Assembly (NCBI RefSeq): GCF_001592225.1
Contig: NZ_BCWN01000001.1
Span: 1-64,000, forward strand
Source of the DNA: Castellaniella caeni NBRC 101664
GTDB lineage: Bacteria; Pseudomonadota; Gammaproteobacteria; Burkholderiales; Burkholderiaceae_B
Length of the DNA: 64,000 nt
Direction: 5' to 3'
Part shown: positions 40,769-50,185 of the stretch, piece after piece
How positions within the stretch are numbered: the stretch's first letter is position 1
Layout: every line of letters starts with the position of its first letter
Position numbers and translations under genes: made by a program
Notes under the pieces: generated by a model
The model's database searches: none
What the model was told of the DNA's origin: nothing
Seen by the model: the letters and a program-made list of their open reading frames with translations, nothing else

Positions 40769-42222
40769 TCGGGGCGGCAACCCCCGCCACGACCCAAGGC
40801 GCCGGACAGGATGCCTGGCCCGCCCTGCCCCACGAACGCAACTGGGGCGTCCTGGCCCTCTTTGGCAATGCCGCCGCCACGGGCGTGGCCACCTGGGTCT
40901 ACATCATCGGCGGCTTCGTCTCGTTTTATCTGTCCGCCGGCCCCGGCATCCTGGTGATTCTGGCCGGCGGCCTGGCCGGCATGCTGCTGATCGCCCTGGC
41001 CCTGCTGCCGGTCACCGGGCGCCATGGTGTCGACTCGGCCACCAGCACCATCCCTCAGCTGGGCACGCGCGGCGCCTGGTATTCCGTGTTCCTGATGTTC
41101 GTCACCATGGCGGGCTGGAACTGCCTGCTGCTGATCTTCCTGGGCCGCGCGGTCGCGGAAATCGTGATCTCCCTGGGCTGGGCGGATGCCAGCGCCCGGG
41201 AAGCCCTCATCATCGGCTTCTCGCTCATCGGCGCCCTCGCGGTCTGGCTGCTGCTCTGGCGCGGCCCCAGCGCCCTGCAAAGCGCCGGCCCCATCATCTC
41301 CATCACGGTCGTCGTGCTGGGCCTGTACATTCTTTACCTGCTCGTGAAGCACGTGGGCTGGGCGCATCTGCTGCGGGCGCAGCCCTCCGAGCCCTCGCCC
41401 GACCGCGCCTGGAACTACGCCACGGGCTTCGAGGTGCTGGTCGTCGCCAGCATCGGCTGGTGGCCGTATGTGGGCGGGCTTGTACGCCTGGTGCCCAGCG
41501 CGCGCAAGGCGCTGTGGCCCACCGTGGGCGGGCTCGGGCTGCCGTTGTCCGTCATCTCGATCGTGGGCTTTTTCTCGGGCCTGGCTTTTCCGCAATCGGG
41601 TGGCGACCCCACCGTCTTCCTCGTCAATCTGGGCGGCTACTGGGGCGGCATCACGGCGCTCTTGTTCATCGTGCTGGCCAACGTCGGCACCGTGATGGTG
41701 GGCGCCTACGTCAGCGCCATCGGGCTCAAGCGCATTCCGGTCGTGCAGGCGCGTTGCGGCTGGCGCTTGACGACCTTTCTGGCGCTTGCGCCAGTCTTCG
41801 TGATCGTGGTCACCATGCCCGGGCTGTTCTTCGACAACTTCGGCACCTTCCTCGCCTTCGTCGGCGTGTCGTTCGCGCCCATGTGCGGCATCCAGATCGC
41901 CGATTACTACTGCCTGCGCCGTCATCGCGGCGGCGTGGATGTCAAGGCGATGTTCATCACCGGGCCCGGCACCCGATACCACTTCTGGGGCGGCATCAAC
42001 CCCGCCGGGTTTCTGGGGATTGCCGCCGGGTTCGTCGCATACCTGTACCTGCTCGACCCGCTCACCTACGCGTCGCACTTCCCCTACCAATACGTCTCGG
42101 CAAGCTTTCCTTCGGCGTTGGTAGCTGGTCTGGTCTATCTGCTGATCACCCGCTATTTTGTGCTGCCCAGTGGCCGGGGCGGATATGCGCCAGTGAAACC
42201 GGCCGTGGCCCAGGGTCAATAA
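40765..42222 (+). CDS. NCS1-family purine/cytosine permease-like transporter
   Basis: A 485-aa membrane protein with about 12 helices, of the purine-cytosine permease (NCS1) family. Typical segments are [67 protein letters not shown] and [21 protein letters not shown]. The substrate (nucleobase, vitamin precursor or a related heterocycle) is not determined. It follows the small membrane protein and its last codons overlap the convergent speG gene by seven bases. Confidence 0.85.
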   Translation: MIGAATPATTQGAGQDAWPALPHERNWGVLALFGNAAATGVATWVYIIGGFVSFYLSAGPGILVILAGGLAGMLLIALALLPVTGRHGVDSATSTIPQLGTRGAWYSVFLMFVTMAGWNCLLLIFLGRAVAEIVISLGWADASAREALIIGFSLIGALAVWLLLWRGPSALQSAGPIISITVVVLGLYILYLLVKHVGWAHLLRAQPSEPSPDRAWNYATGFEVLVVASIGWWPYVGGLVRLVPSARKALWPTVGGLGLPLSVISIVGFFSGLAFPQSGGDPTVFLVNLGGYWGGITALLFIVLANVGTVMVGAYVSAIGLKRIPVVQARCGWRLTTFLALAPVFVIVVTMPGLFFDNFGTFLAFVGVSFAPMCGIQIADYYCLRRHRGGVDVKAMFITGPGTRYHFWGGINPAGFLGIAAGFVAYLYLLDPLTYASHFPYQYVSASFPSALVAGLVYLLITRYFVLPSGRGGYAPVKPAVAQGQ

Positions 42223-42776
42223 GCCGCGTTTTCCGTCTGCTTGGGCGATTTGGGCCGGTGCTGCTTGAGGTAGTCTTGTTGAAACAGGCGCATGCGCATC
42301 ACGCTGCGATATTCGCCGTTGACGAAGAATTCGTCTTTCAGCTCGCCCTCGGCCTCGAAGCCCAGCTTGTTGTAGATGTGGATGGCCTTGTGGTTCTCTT
42401 TATCGACAATAAGATAGATTTTGTACAGGTTGAGCACCTTGAAACCGTATTCCAGCGCCATGCGGGTGGCTCGGGCCGCCAGGCCCTTGCCCTGGAACTC
42501 GGGGGCGATGATGATCTGGAATTCGGTGCGGCGGTGCACGTGGTCGATTTCGACCAGTTCGACCAGGCCGGCGTTTTCGCCTTCGCACTGCACGATGAAG
42601 CGCCGCTCGCTTTGGTCGTGCACGTGCTGATCGTAGAGCGACTGCAGTTCGGTGAAGGTGGCGTAGGGTTCTTCAAACCAATAGCGCATCACGCTGGCAT
42701 TGTTGTCCAGCTGATGCACGAAGCGCAGATCTTCGCGTTCCAGCGGCCTGAGCTTGATATTGAGCGCAACCGGCAT
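42216..42776 (-). CDS. speG: Spermidine N1-acetyltransferase
   Basis: A 186-aa GNAT enzyme resembling Spe[41 protein letters not shown], the acetyl-CoA loop [20 protein letters not shown], and [24 protein letters not shown]. It acetylates spermidine/spermine to detoxify excess polyamine. The C-terminus has a basic tail. The thioesterase gene lies one base upstream, so they are likely co-transcribed. Confidence 0.9.
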   Translation of the reverse strand: MPVALNIKLRPLEREDLRFVHQLDNNASVMRYWFEEPYATFTELQSLYDQHVHDQSERRFIVQCEGENAGLVELVEIDHVHRRTEFQIIIAPEFQGKGLAARATRMALEYGFKVLNLYKIYLIVDKENHKAIHIYNKLGFEAEGELKDEFFVNGEYRSVMRMRLFQQDYLKQHRPKSPKQTENAAY

Positions 42777-42777
42777 G

Positions 42778-43599
42778 TCACGCCCCCTGGCGCAAGCGCA
42801 CTGTCAGGCTTTGCGCGGCCGTGCCCACCGGCCCGTGGATGTCGCTCAGCACGGAAAACGTCTCGCCCAACCCCGTCGGCCCGAAGCTGACGCGGGTGTC
42901 GAAACCCACCCAGCCGGCCTGAGGTTGGCGCGTGAGGTGGATGGTGAGATCGACGTTGGCGAAGAACACACGCTCGGGGTGCTCGCGCACCACCAGGCCG
43001 TTGGCGGTATCGACCAGCTTGACGAAGCTGGCCACGGGCGGGTCGGCCTCGCCCGCCACCAGCGGGCAGTGCGTGCGTAGCCAGCTGTGGCCGCGCCCTG
43101 GCTGCGCCTCGGCGCTGCGGCGCCCTTCGAGACTGGCAATGAACCCCCCGTTCCAGACAGAGGAAAACGTCAGCGGCGGCACTGCGTCGGGCGGTGGCAG
43201 GACGGGCCATTCGTTGCCCTGCACGGGGCTGGTGTCGCTTGCCTGCAGGCGCCAGACGCGTGCGTGGATGCTGGTCTGTTCACCGTGGCGCATGCGCGCC
43301 TCGACGAGTTCGATCGAGCGGCCCGGGCGCACCACCTCGACCTCGATGGAAAAGGGGCCCGAATGAATGACCCCCAGCACGTCGAAGGACACCCGGGAGA
43401 TCAGTTTGTCGCTGGGCAGGCGCCGTTCGATCTCGGCCAGCACCAGCCCCGCAGCGGGTGCCAGGTGTTGTTCTCCGGGCTGCCAGGCGCCCTGGGAATG
43501 CAGGGTGGACATGAATTGATGTTCGCCGCGACGCACGTAAAAGGCGTCGGGATAGTCGTCGTCCTCGTGACCGAGGTGCAGGTTCTGTGCGATAGGCAT
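42778..43599 (-). CDS. Acyl-CoA thioesterase family protein (double hotdog)
   Basis: A 273-aa TesB/thioesterase-like protein with two hotdog repeats. Segments such as [55 protein letters not shown] and [28 protein letters not shown] are typical. The likely reaction is hydrolysis of an acyl-CoA; the substrate is unknown. The start [20 protein letters not shown] at 43599 was preferred to an upstream ATG at 43635. Confidence 0.78.
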   Translation of the reverse strand: MPIAQNLHLGHEDDDYPDAFYVRRGEHQFMSTLHSQGAWQPGEQHLAPAAGLVLAEIERRLPSDKLISRVSFDVLGVIHSGPFSIEVEVVRPGRSIELVEARMRHGEQTSIHARVWRLQASDTSPVQGNEWPVLPPPDAVPPLTFSSVWNGGFIASLEGRRSAEAQPGRGHSWLRTHCPLVAGEADPPVASFVKLVDTANGLVVREHPERVFFANVDLTIHLTRQPQAGWVGFDTRVSFGPTGLGETFSVLSDIHGPVGTAAQSLTVRLRQGA

Positions 43600-43643
43600 G
43601 CGGCAAGTATAGAGGGCCTGCCCGGCGATTGCCAAAGGCGGGT

Positions 43644-45338
43644 TTACGCCCGCTGGCGACGCACCGTCGCCCGGGCCTCGGGCACGCTGCGGCGGAACCG
43701 CGCACCGGTCTGCCGGATGCCGTGCGCCAGCAAGGTGCGCCGGACGGCCCGGGTCGCGGCCGCCAGATAGACCCGCGCGCCACGACGGCCCGCCTTGTCG
43801 GCAAAACCCTGGATGGTTGCTGCGCCGGTCGAATCCAGCAGCGAGACGGCGGACAAGTCAATGACGTACGCACCCGGTTGGTCTCCGATGCGGTCGAGCG
43901 CGGCTTCGACGGCCGACGTGGCCCCGAAGAAAAACGCCCCGGTCACCCGGATGACGGCCATGTCCGGGTCGCTGGCATCGGCCAGCGCCGCCCCGTCGGG
44001 CATGCTGTCCGCGGTGGCGTCCGGCGCGTCTTCTTCGACTCGCGGGCCGATATGGTCGACTTCTACCGCCTGCGCCATGCGGTGCAAAAACAGCAGCGCG
44101 CTCAAGGCAAAGCCGATGAGAATGCCTTCGCTGAGGTCGCGGAAGACGACCAGCAGGAAGGTGACCAGCAGCACTACCGCGTCGCCCCAGGAGGCGCGCA
44201 GCAGCAGCGCGAAAGCGTGCTTTTCGACCATGTTCCAGGCCACGATCGTCAACACCCCGGCCAGCGCCGCCAGCGGGATATAGGACGCGGCGGGCGCAGC
44301 CACCAGCACGAAGAGCAGCAGAAACACCGAATGCAGCATGCCGGAGATGGGGCCGCGGGCGCCCGAGCGCACGTTGGTGGCCGTACGCGCGATGTTGCCG
44401 GTGACGCAGATGCCGCCAAACAGCGGCGACGCGATGTTAGCCAGCCCCTGGGCGACCAGTTCGCAGTTGGAGCGGTGCCGCCGCCCGGTCATGGAATCGG
44501 CCACCACGGCTGACAGCAGGCTTTCGATGCAGCCCAGCAAGGTGAAGGACAAGGCGCTGGGCAGCACGGCCATCACCTTGGCGTAGCTGATCTCGGGCAG
44601 CTGCGGCCAGGGCAGCGCCTGGGGAATGCCGCCGAACTGGGTGCCGATGGTGGCCACGGGCAGCTTGAACCAGGCCGCGCCGACGGCAGCCACCGCCACC
44701 GCGATCAGGAAGGCGGGCCAGTGCGGGCGGTACTTGCGCAGCGCCACGATGATGGCCAGCGTGACGCCCGCCACGAGCATGGCCACGGGGCTGGCCGTGG
44801 GCAGCGCACCCGCCATGGCCTGCAGCTTGGGTAGCAGCGGCCCGGGCTCGTGCGCGAGCTGCAGGCCGAAAAGATCCTTGATCTGGCTGGCAAAGATGAT
44901 GACCGCGATGCCCGCCGTGAACCCCACGGTGACGGGATAGGGAATGTACTTGATGAAGGTGCCCAGCCGCAGCAGACCGATGGCGGACAGCATCAAGCCC
45001 GAGAGCAAGGTGGCCAGCAAGACACCTTGCACGCCATGCTGCGCCACCGTGGCGGCCACCAGCACGATGAAGGCGCCCGCCGGCCCGCCGATCTGGAAGC
45101 GCGTGCCGCCCAGGGCGGAGACGATGAAGCCGCCGATGATCGAGGCGTAGAGCCCCCGGTCGGGCGTGACCCCGGATGCGATGGCGATCGCCATGGACAG
45201 CGGCAAGGCCACGATGGCGACCGTCAGCCCCGACAGGGCATCGGCCTTGAGCCCCGTCAGGCCGTAGCCCTGCTTCAGGACAGTGACGATCTTCGGCGTG
45301 TACAGCTCGCGGAAACCAGGTTTTGCGGTGGCAACCAT
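43644..45338 (-). CDS. SulP/SLC26 family anion transporter
   Basis: A 564-aa transporter with a membrane domain of 12-14 helices and a C-terminal STAS domain. Family marks are GLTVAIVALPLSMAIAIASGVTPDRGLYASII, GGPAGAFIVLVA and ELVAQGLANIASPLFGGICVTGNIARTA. The STAS domain has VIDLSAVSLLDSTGAATIQGFAD. Members move sulfate, bicarbonate or dicarboxylates; the ion is not determined here. Its tail after the STAS core is Arg-rich. Confidence 0.9.
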   Translation of the reverse strand: MVATAKPGFRELYTPKIVTVLKQGYGLTGLKADALSGLTVAIVALPLSMAIAIASGVTPDRGLYASIIGGFIVSALGGTRFQIGGPAGAFIVLVAATVAQHGVQGVLLATLLSGLMLSAIGLLRLGTFIKYIPYPVTVGFTAGIAVIIFASQIKDLFGLQLAHEPGPLLPKLQAMAGALPTASPVAMLVAGVTLAIIVALRKYRPHWPAFLIAVAVAAVGAAWFKLPVATIGTQFGGIPQALPWPQLPEISYAKVMAVLPSALSFTLLGCIESLLSAVVADSMTGRRHRSNCELVAQGLANIASPLFGGICVTGNIARTATNVRSGARGPISGMLHSVFLLLFVLVAAPAASYIPLAALAGVLTIVAWNMVEKHAFALLLRASWGDAVVLLVTFLLVVFRDLSEGILIGFALSALLFLHRMAQAVEVDHIGPRVEEDAPDATADSMPDGAALADASDPDMAVIRVTGAFFFGATSAVEAALDRIGDQPGAYVIDLSAVSLLDSTGAATIQGFADKAGRRGARVYLAAATRAVRRTLLAHGIRQTGARFRRSVPEARATVRRQRA

Positions 45339-45397
45339 GTCGGGGACGATCCTTGCATCCGCCGCGTCACCAGCGGCGCGGCAAGGGGTATTATACT

Positions 45398-46705
45398 TCA
45401 GCCAGCGGCAGCTTTTTCACGTTGCCCGGATGGCCGCGCACGTTGTTCGGGCGGCCGCACGTCAGGCAGCAGCACGGCCAGCAGACCCAGCAGCGGCAAA
45501 AACGCGCACAGCTGATAGACGAACACGATGCCGAAGCGATCAGCAATCAGGCCCAGTACGGCGGCGCCCAGGCCACCCAGACCGAAGCTGAAGCCATAGA
45601 ACAGCCCCGAGACCATGCCGATACGGTGCGTCATCATGTCTTGCGCATAGACGATGATGGCGGGAAAGGCCGACGCCAGCACCAGCCCGATGATGGCGCT
45701 GAGCACGACCGTCGTACCCAGACCGACGTAGGGCAAGGCCAGGGTAAAGGGCGCGCAGCCCAGGATCGAAAACCAGATGACGCGCTTGCGGCCGATGCGA
45801 TCTCCCAGTGGCCCGCCCAGCAGGGTGCCCACGGCAACCGCGATGAGGAACACCCCCAGCAGATTGGCCGCCGCGTGCGCCGTCAGGCCGAAGCGGTGCA
45901 TGAGGAAAAATTCGTAATAGCTGGAGATGCTGGCCAGGTAAAAGAATTTTGAAAACATCAGGACAAACAGAATGCCGACCGTGTGGCGCACGACCCACGG
46001 CGGAAAGCGGCGCACGGCTTCGCCATGCATCGGCTTGGGCTTGCGCAGATACAAGTGCCCGCTATACCAGTGGCTGACCATGAACAGGATGATGACAGCG
46101 ATCAGGGCGGCAATGCCGAACCAGGCCAGGTTGGCGCGGCCCGCCAGGCCGTAGCGCAGCACGACGGCGGCAGCCAGCAAAGGGCCCAGGGCCTGCCCCA
46201 GGTTGCCGCCGATTTGAAACAGCGATTGCGCCAGGCCATAGCGCCCGCCAGACGCCGCGCGGGCCGTCTGCGACGATTGCGGGTGAAACACGGACGAGCC
46301 ACAGCCGATCAAGGCAACCGACAGCAGCAGCACGGCGTAGTCGGGCGCCACCGACATGAGCAGCACGCCGGTCAGGGTGAAACACATGCCGATTGGCGTG
46401 GCGTACGGCAGCGGATAGCGGTCAGTCACCATGCCCACCAGCGGCTGCAGCAGGGATGCCGTCAGCTGGAAGGTAAGCGTGATCAGGCCGATCTGGATGA
46501 AGTTGAGGTGAAACTGCCCTTGCAGCAGCGGATAGACCGTCACGATCAAAGACTGCATCATGTCGTTCATCAGGTGCGCCGTGCTGACGCCAGCCAGCAC
46601 GCCGTAGTAGGTTTGCCGCTTGCCGCCATCGCCACGCGCCGCTGGCGCACTACTCGCGGCAGAGACCGGCATGGGAGCCCCTGCGTTTTGTGTGACTGTA
46701 TCCAT
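45398..46705 (-). CDS. MFS exporter, fosmidomycin-resistance (Fsr) type
   Basis: A 435-aa major facilitator with 12 helices. AHLMNDMMQSLIVTVYPLLQ, GLITLTFQLTASLLQPLVGMVTDRYPLPYATPIG, VFHPQSSQTARAASGGRYGLAQS and GGPLGDRIGRKRVIWFS match the Fsr group. It probably exports a small hydrophobic or phosphonate-like compound. The N-terminus before the first helix is about 25 low-complexity residues; MDTVTQNAG at 46705 was chosen over an ATG 15 codons upstream. Divergent from the racemase gene with a 200-bp gap holding no gene. Confidence 0.87.
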   Translation of the reverse strand: MDTVTQNAGAPMPVSAASSAPAARGDGGKRQTYYGVLAGVSTAHLMNDMMQSLIVTVYPLLQGQFHLNFIQIGLITLTFQLTASLLQPLVGMVTDRYPLPYATPIGMCFTLTGVLLMSVAPDYAVLLLSVALIGCGSSVFHPQSSQTARAASGGRYGLAQSLFQIGGNLGQALGPLLAAAVVLRYGLAGRANLAWFGIAALIAVIILFMVSHWYSGHLYLRKPKPMHGEAVRRFPPWVVRHTVGILFVLMFSKFFYLASISSYYEFFLMHRFGLTAHAAANLLGVFLIAVAVGTLLGGPLGDRIGRKRVIWFSILGCAPFTLALPYVGLGTTVVLSAIIGLVLASAFPAIIVYAQDMMTHRIGMVSGLFYGFSFGLGGLGAAVLGLIADRFGIVFVYQLCAFLPLLGLLAVLLPDVRPPEQRARPSGQREKAAAG

Positions 46706-46905
46706 GGTGCTATTGTCGCACCATCGACCAACCTGCTGCGCACGAAACATCAGGCCAATAGGGTCGCTTTTTTCTGCGGAAAGACCCGTGGAAAATGACC
46801 TTCGCCAGGGGCCACCAGCCGCACCCGCTGACAGGACGCCACGGCGCCCCGCGGCATCTGGCGCGGCAGCGGGCGAGCACCACTCGATCAGGAAGCATTC
46901 ACAGC

Positions 46906-47595
46906 ATGAAGATCATCGGCATTCTGGGCGGCATGTCCGCCGCATCAACCCAGATCTACTACCGCCAGATCTGCCATCTGGCCAGGGAACGCCTGGGCGG
47001 CCTGCACTCACCGGAACTGCTCATCCGCTCACTCGACTTCGCCCGGATCGAGGCCCTGCAGGTGGCGGGCGCCTGGGATCAGGCGGGCGACATCCTGAAC
47101 CGCGAGGCCCGGGCGCTCGAGCGCGGCGGGGCCGACTTTCTCGTGTTGGCGACCAACACCATGCACAAGCTCGCCGCGCCGATGATGGCGGGGGTCGGCA
47201 TTCCGCTGCTGCACATCGCCGATGCCACCGCCGCAGCCATCTCGCAGCGCGGCCTGCGCGCGCCCGGCCTGATGGCTACCGCCTTCACGATGGAACAATC
47301 TTTTTACACGGATCGGCTGCGCGCCGCCGGACTGGCGCCCCTCATCCCCGACGCCGCCGACCGGGCGACGACGCACCGCATCATCTACGATGAACTGTGT
47401 TGCGACATCACCACTCCGGCCAGTGAAGCGGCGTACATCGCCATCGCGCAACGCCTCGTCGAGCGCGGCGCAGATTCCCTCATCCTGGGCTGCACGGAGG
47501 TAGGCATGCTGCTCGACCAGGGCAAAGTCAGCGTGCCGGTCTTCGACACCACGCTGATTCACTGCGACGCAGCCATCGCCCAGGCCCTGGCCTGA
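46906..47595 (+). CDS. Aspartate/glutamate racemase family protein (RacX/YgeA type)
   Basis: A 229-aa racemase. The opening MKIIGILGGMSAASTQIYYR, then LATNTMHKLAAPM and LILGCTEVGMLL mark the family. The first catalytic position is Thr in TNTMHK where classic aspartate racemases have Cys, while the second Cys (GCTE) is kept; this is the pattern of YgeA/RacX broad-spectrum amino-acid racemases. ATG at 46906 is the canonical start. The DNA glycosylase gene follows after 15 bp. Confidence 0.88.
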   Translation: MKIIGILGGMSAASTQIYYRQICHLARERLGGLHSPELLIRSLDFARIEALQVAGAWDQAGDILNREARALERGGADFLVLATNTMHKLAAPMMAGVGIPLLHIADATAAAISQRGLRAPGLMATAFTMEQSFYTDRLRAAGLAPLIPDAADRATTHRIIYDELCCDITTPASEAAYIAIAQRLVERGADSLILGCTEVGMLLDQGKVSVPVFDTTLIHCDAAIAQALA

Positions 47596-47610
47596 CACTG
47601 GAAACACACC

Positions 47611-48294
47611 ATGAACCTGAGTTACGCCTGGCTATACGACACGGTGCGCGCACGCTTTGATTCCGACGCGGCCCTGGAGGCCTTGCTGCCCCAGGCGCTC
47701 GGGCCGGACGAACTGGCCCGCAAGGGCGACGACAGGTATCTGTCGGCCATGGCGCAGCGGGTTTTTCAGGCCGGCATGCAGCACACCGTGGTGGACGCCA
47801 AATGGCCGACGTTCGAAACCGTGTTCGCGGGCTTCGCGCCAGAGGCCATGGCCCGGCTGAGCGAAACCGACATCGAACACTACATGCACGACACGCGCAT
47901 CATCCGCGACCGCGCCAAACTGCGCACCCTCCCCCTGAACGCCCGGTTCATCTTGGACGTTTGCCAGGAACAGGGCGACAGCTTTGGCACCTTCATCGCC
48001 CGCTGGCCGGTGAGCGACACCATCGGCCTGTGGCGCCTGCTCGCCCAGCGTGGCGCGCGCCTGGGCGGACGTTCGGCGGCGGGCTTTCTGCGCCTGGCAG
48101 GCAAGGACACCTTTTTGCTGACCAGCGACGTGGTGGCCCGCCTGATCGCGGCGGGCATCATCACCCGCGAGCCTGGCAGTCAGCGCGACCTGCGGGCCGT
48201 GCAGGACGCGTTCAATGCCTTGCAGGCGGAATCCGGCAGGCCTTTGTGCCAGTTGTCGGCCCTGTGCGCCCTGAGCATCCATCCGGCGTTTTAG
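47611..48294 (+). CDS. 3-methyladenine DNA glycosylase I-like protein
   Basis: A 227-aa protein of the Tag/HhH glycosylase superfamily, removing alkylated adenine from DNA. Conserved stretches are YLSAMAQRVFQAGMQHTVVDAKWPTFETVFAGF, ETDIEHYMHDTRIIRDRAKL and GKDTFLLTSDVVARLIAAGI. The N-terminal zinc cysteine and histidines of E. coli Tag are absent, so it belongs to a Tag-related subgroup. It probably shares a transcript with the racemase. Confidence 0.8.
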   Translation: MNLSYAWLYDTVRARFDSDAALEALLPQALGPDELARKGDDRYLSAMAQRVFQAGMQHTVVDAKWPTFETVFAGFAPEAMARLSETDIEHYMHDTRIIRDRAKLRTLPLNARFILDVCQEQGDSFGTFIARWPVSDTIGLWRLLAQRGARLGGRSAAGFLRLAGKDTFLLTSDVVARLIAAGIITREPGSQRDLRAVQDAFNALQAESGRPLCQLSALCALSIHPAF

Positions 48295-48299
48295 GTCTC

Positions 48300-48329
48300 G
48301 CACCGCGAGCCTCCTGTGCCTCGCGGTGC
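48300..48329. terminator. 10-bp hairpin between convergent genes
   Basis: GCACCGCGAG (48300-48309) pairs with CTCGCGGTGC (48320-48329) over a 10-base loop. It begins six bases after the glycosylase stop and lies eight bases before the stop of the EamA gene; no T-run. Confidence 0.5.
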
Positions 48330-48336
48330 GCGCCCC

Positions 48337-49239
48337 TCAGGCACTGGATGCCGGGGAGCGCTTACGCGCACGCCACGCGGGCCGCAGCTCGCTGACGAGC
48401 ACACCCGCCACGATCAAGGCGCCGCCCAGCAAGGCGAGCGCCGGCAGCCGGTCGCCCGCCAGACGCCCCACCACCCCGCCCCAGACCGGCTCGCCCGCGT
48501 AAATGACCGTGGCGCGCGTGGGCGACACCGACTTCTGCGCCCAGTTCATCGTCAGCTGAATCACCGCGCTGGCGGCCCCCAGCCCCAGCGCACCGCCCAG
48601 CCACACCCAGGAGAAGGCGGGGACAGACTCGCCCGCGACGGGCATCAGCAACAGCGACAGCCCCCCCGCCACCAGTAGCTGCACGACGGTGACCCGGCGG
48701 CTGTCCACCGACGTGGCAAAGTGGCTGATAAGGATGATTTCGACGGCGATGGCCAGCGTGCTGACGATGGTGGCGATCTCACCGGCGCTCAGGGAGACGC
48801 CCCCCGCTTGTGGCCCCGCCAGCAGGATCAGGCCGGTGAACGCGCAGGCGATCCCGATCCAGCTCATGAGGTGCGGCGGACGTCTCAGCACGGCCCACTG
48901 CAGCAGGGGCACCAGCGGCACGTACAGCGCGGTGATGAATGCCGACTGGCTGCTGCTGATCGTCTGCAGGCCGTAGGTCTGCAGCGCGTAACCCGCGAAA
49001 ATGGCCGCGCCGATGGCGGCCCCCGCCCCGGCCTCGTGGCGTGTCAACCCCCGCAGGCAGCGGCGAAACAGCAGCGCCATCAGCGAGCCCGCCACGAGGA
49101 AACGCACGCCGACGAAAAACAGCGGGCCGGCATGCCGCATGGCAAGGTGGATGACGAGAAACGTCCCGCCCCAGACCATGGTGATGGCGATGAGGGCCAG
49201 TTCTTGGCGGGACAGGAAGAAAGCGCGGTCGGCGGTCAT
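48337..49239 (-). CDS. EamA/DMT family transporter
   Basis: A 300-aa membrane protein with ten helices in two EamA repeats: VWGGTFLVIHLAMRHAGPLFFVGVRFLVAG in the first half and TRATVIYAGEPVWGGVVGRL in the second. Such proteins usually export amino acids or other small metabolites. MTADRAFFLSRQELAL at 49239 is the likely start; 26 further codons are open upstream. It is the last backbone-like gene before the accessory region, and the 179 bp to 49419 hold no supported feature. Confidence 0.87.
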   Translation of the reverse strand: MTADRAFFLSRQELALIAITMVWGGTFLVIHLAMRHAGPLFFVGVRFLVAGSLMALLFRRCLRGLTRHEAGAGAAIGAAIFAGYALQTYGLQTISSSQSAFITALYVPLVPLLQWAVLRRPPHLMSWIGIACAFTGLILLAGPQAGGVSLSAGEIATIVSTLAIAVEIILISHFATSVDSRRVTVVQLLVAGGLSLLLMPVAGESVPAFSWVWLGGALGLGAASAVIQLTMNWAQKSVSPTRATVIYAGEPVWGGVVGRLAGDRLPALALLGGALIVAGVLVSELRPAWRARKRSPASSA

Positions 49240-49418
49240 GTTTTTGGACGAGGAGGATCCCGCGGGTGCGGCCTCGCCAGTGTACCGGCTTCGGCGAAAG
49301 GCGCGACGGGCGTCCATCCTGCGGCGCGCGTCGATGAAGTGGTCAATCTGGTCGTCTACAGCGCCTCGCCGCTCGCCTGGCCGTGCCCGACAGTGCCGGA
49401 CGCTGCCAGAACATCCGT

Positions 49419-49607
49419 TCAGTGCCGCTCGGTGTCGCTACGGGTCGGTTCCTTCGCCTTAGGCGGATTCGGCCCGATGTAGACCGACTTGCCGTCCTTC
49501 CACACCACGGCGTACTGACCCAAGCGCCGCTTGCGATCCAGTGCCTTGGCCACGGAACGGCGCAGGCTTTCCAGAAGTTTTTGGTCGTCCTCACGATACC
49601 CAATCAT
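49419..49607 (-). CDS. Small protein paired with zeta-like kinase
   Basis: A 62-aa, strongly charged protein: a helical N-terminal part (DDQKLLESLRRSVAKALDRK) and a short beta-type segment (GQYAVVWKDGKSVYIGP), then a Lys/Arg/Glu-rich tail. Its ATG overlaps the stop of the zeta-like gene (ATGA, 49604-49607), so it is the fourth gene of the mod-res-zeta operon. By position it could be the antitoxin or partner of the kinase, but it does not resemble the epsilon antitoxin. Confidence 0.65.
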   Translation of the reverse strand: MIGYREDDQKLLESLRRSVAKALDRKRRLGQYAVVWKDGKSVYIGPNPPKAKEPTRSDTERH

Positions 49608-50185
49608 AGACCCGCCTCGTTACGTAAATGCCGGTACACGGCCATATCTGAGATCTCAATGTCGTTTTGGTGCTGGAAAAACACAGCACTTGGGGAGTCA
49701 CCACTGTTCAAGTAGCAGCGAGCCCGGCTCACCCTTCCCGAGTACAGGGTGAACAAATTCCGCAAGCTGCGCGCAAACCGGCGGTCAATGGCCTCAGGGG
49801 GGATATTATGCCCTCCGTGCTCAACCCGTTCAGCAACACGATCGTGTGAAAGCTGTACATGAAGCAGAGCCAAATAGACCAACTCTACCCGCCACCCGTC
49901 TTGCATCAGACGATCCACCAGTCGCAGATAACCACGCCCGGACAAGGTTGTCTCAAAGGCGAAGTCCTGGCGGGCACGTTCGCACCGGGCAATTTCCGCC
50001 AGATACAGCCTTGACGCCGCCAATTGTTCACGCTCGGGGTTCAAAGGGGACAATCCGGCAGCAATCAGGTCGGCATTGATGAACGCCTGGCACTGGGCCA
50101 CAGCGGGCAGGTAATCCAGCGCAAAGGTCGTCTTTCCAGCGCCGTTGGGGCCTGCAATGATCCAGCAGGTGGGCGTCATCGTCAT
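49604..50185 (-). CDS. Zeta-toxin-like P-loop kinase
   Basis: A 193-aa protein of the zeta/PezT-like P-loop kinase family. The Walker A is [19 protein letters not shown] at residues 8-26; INADLIAAGLSP and FAFETTLSGRGYLRLVDRL are typical substrate-binding blocks. Zeta toxins phosphorylate UDP-N-acetylglucosamine and inhibit wall synthesis, but many chromosomal relatives have unknown targets. Its ATG at 50185 overlaps the res stop (50182-50184), tying expression to the restriction operon. Confidence 0.82.
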   Translation of the reverse strand: MTMTPTCWIIAGPNGAGKTTFALDYLPAVAQCQAFINADLIAAGLSPLNPEREQLAASRLYLAEIARCERARQDFAFETTLSGRGYLRLVDRLMQDGWRVELVYLALLHVQLSHDRVAERVEHGGHNIPPEAIDRRFARSLRNLFTLYSGRVSRARCYLNSGDSPSAVFFQHQNDIEISDMAVYRHLRNEAGL

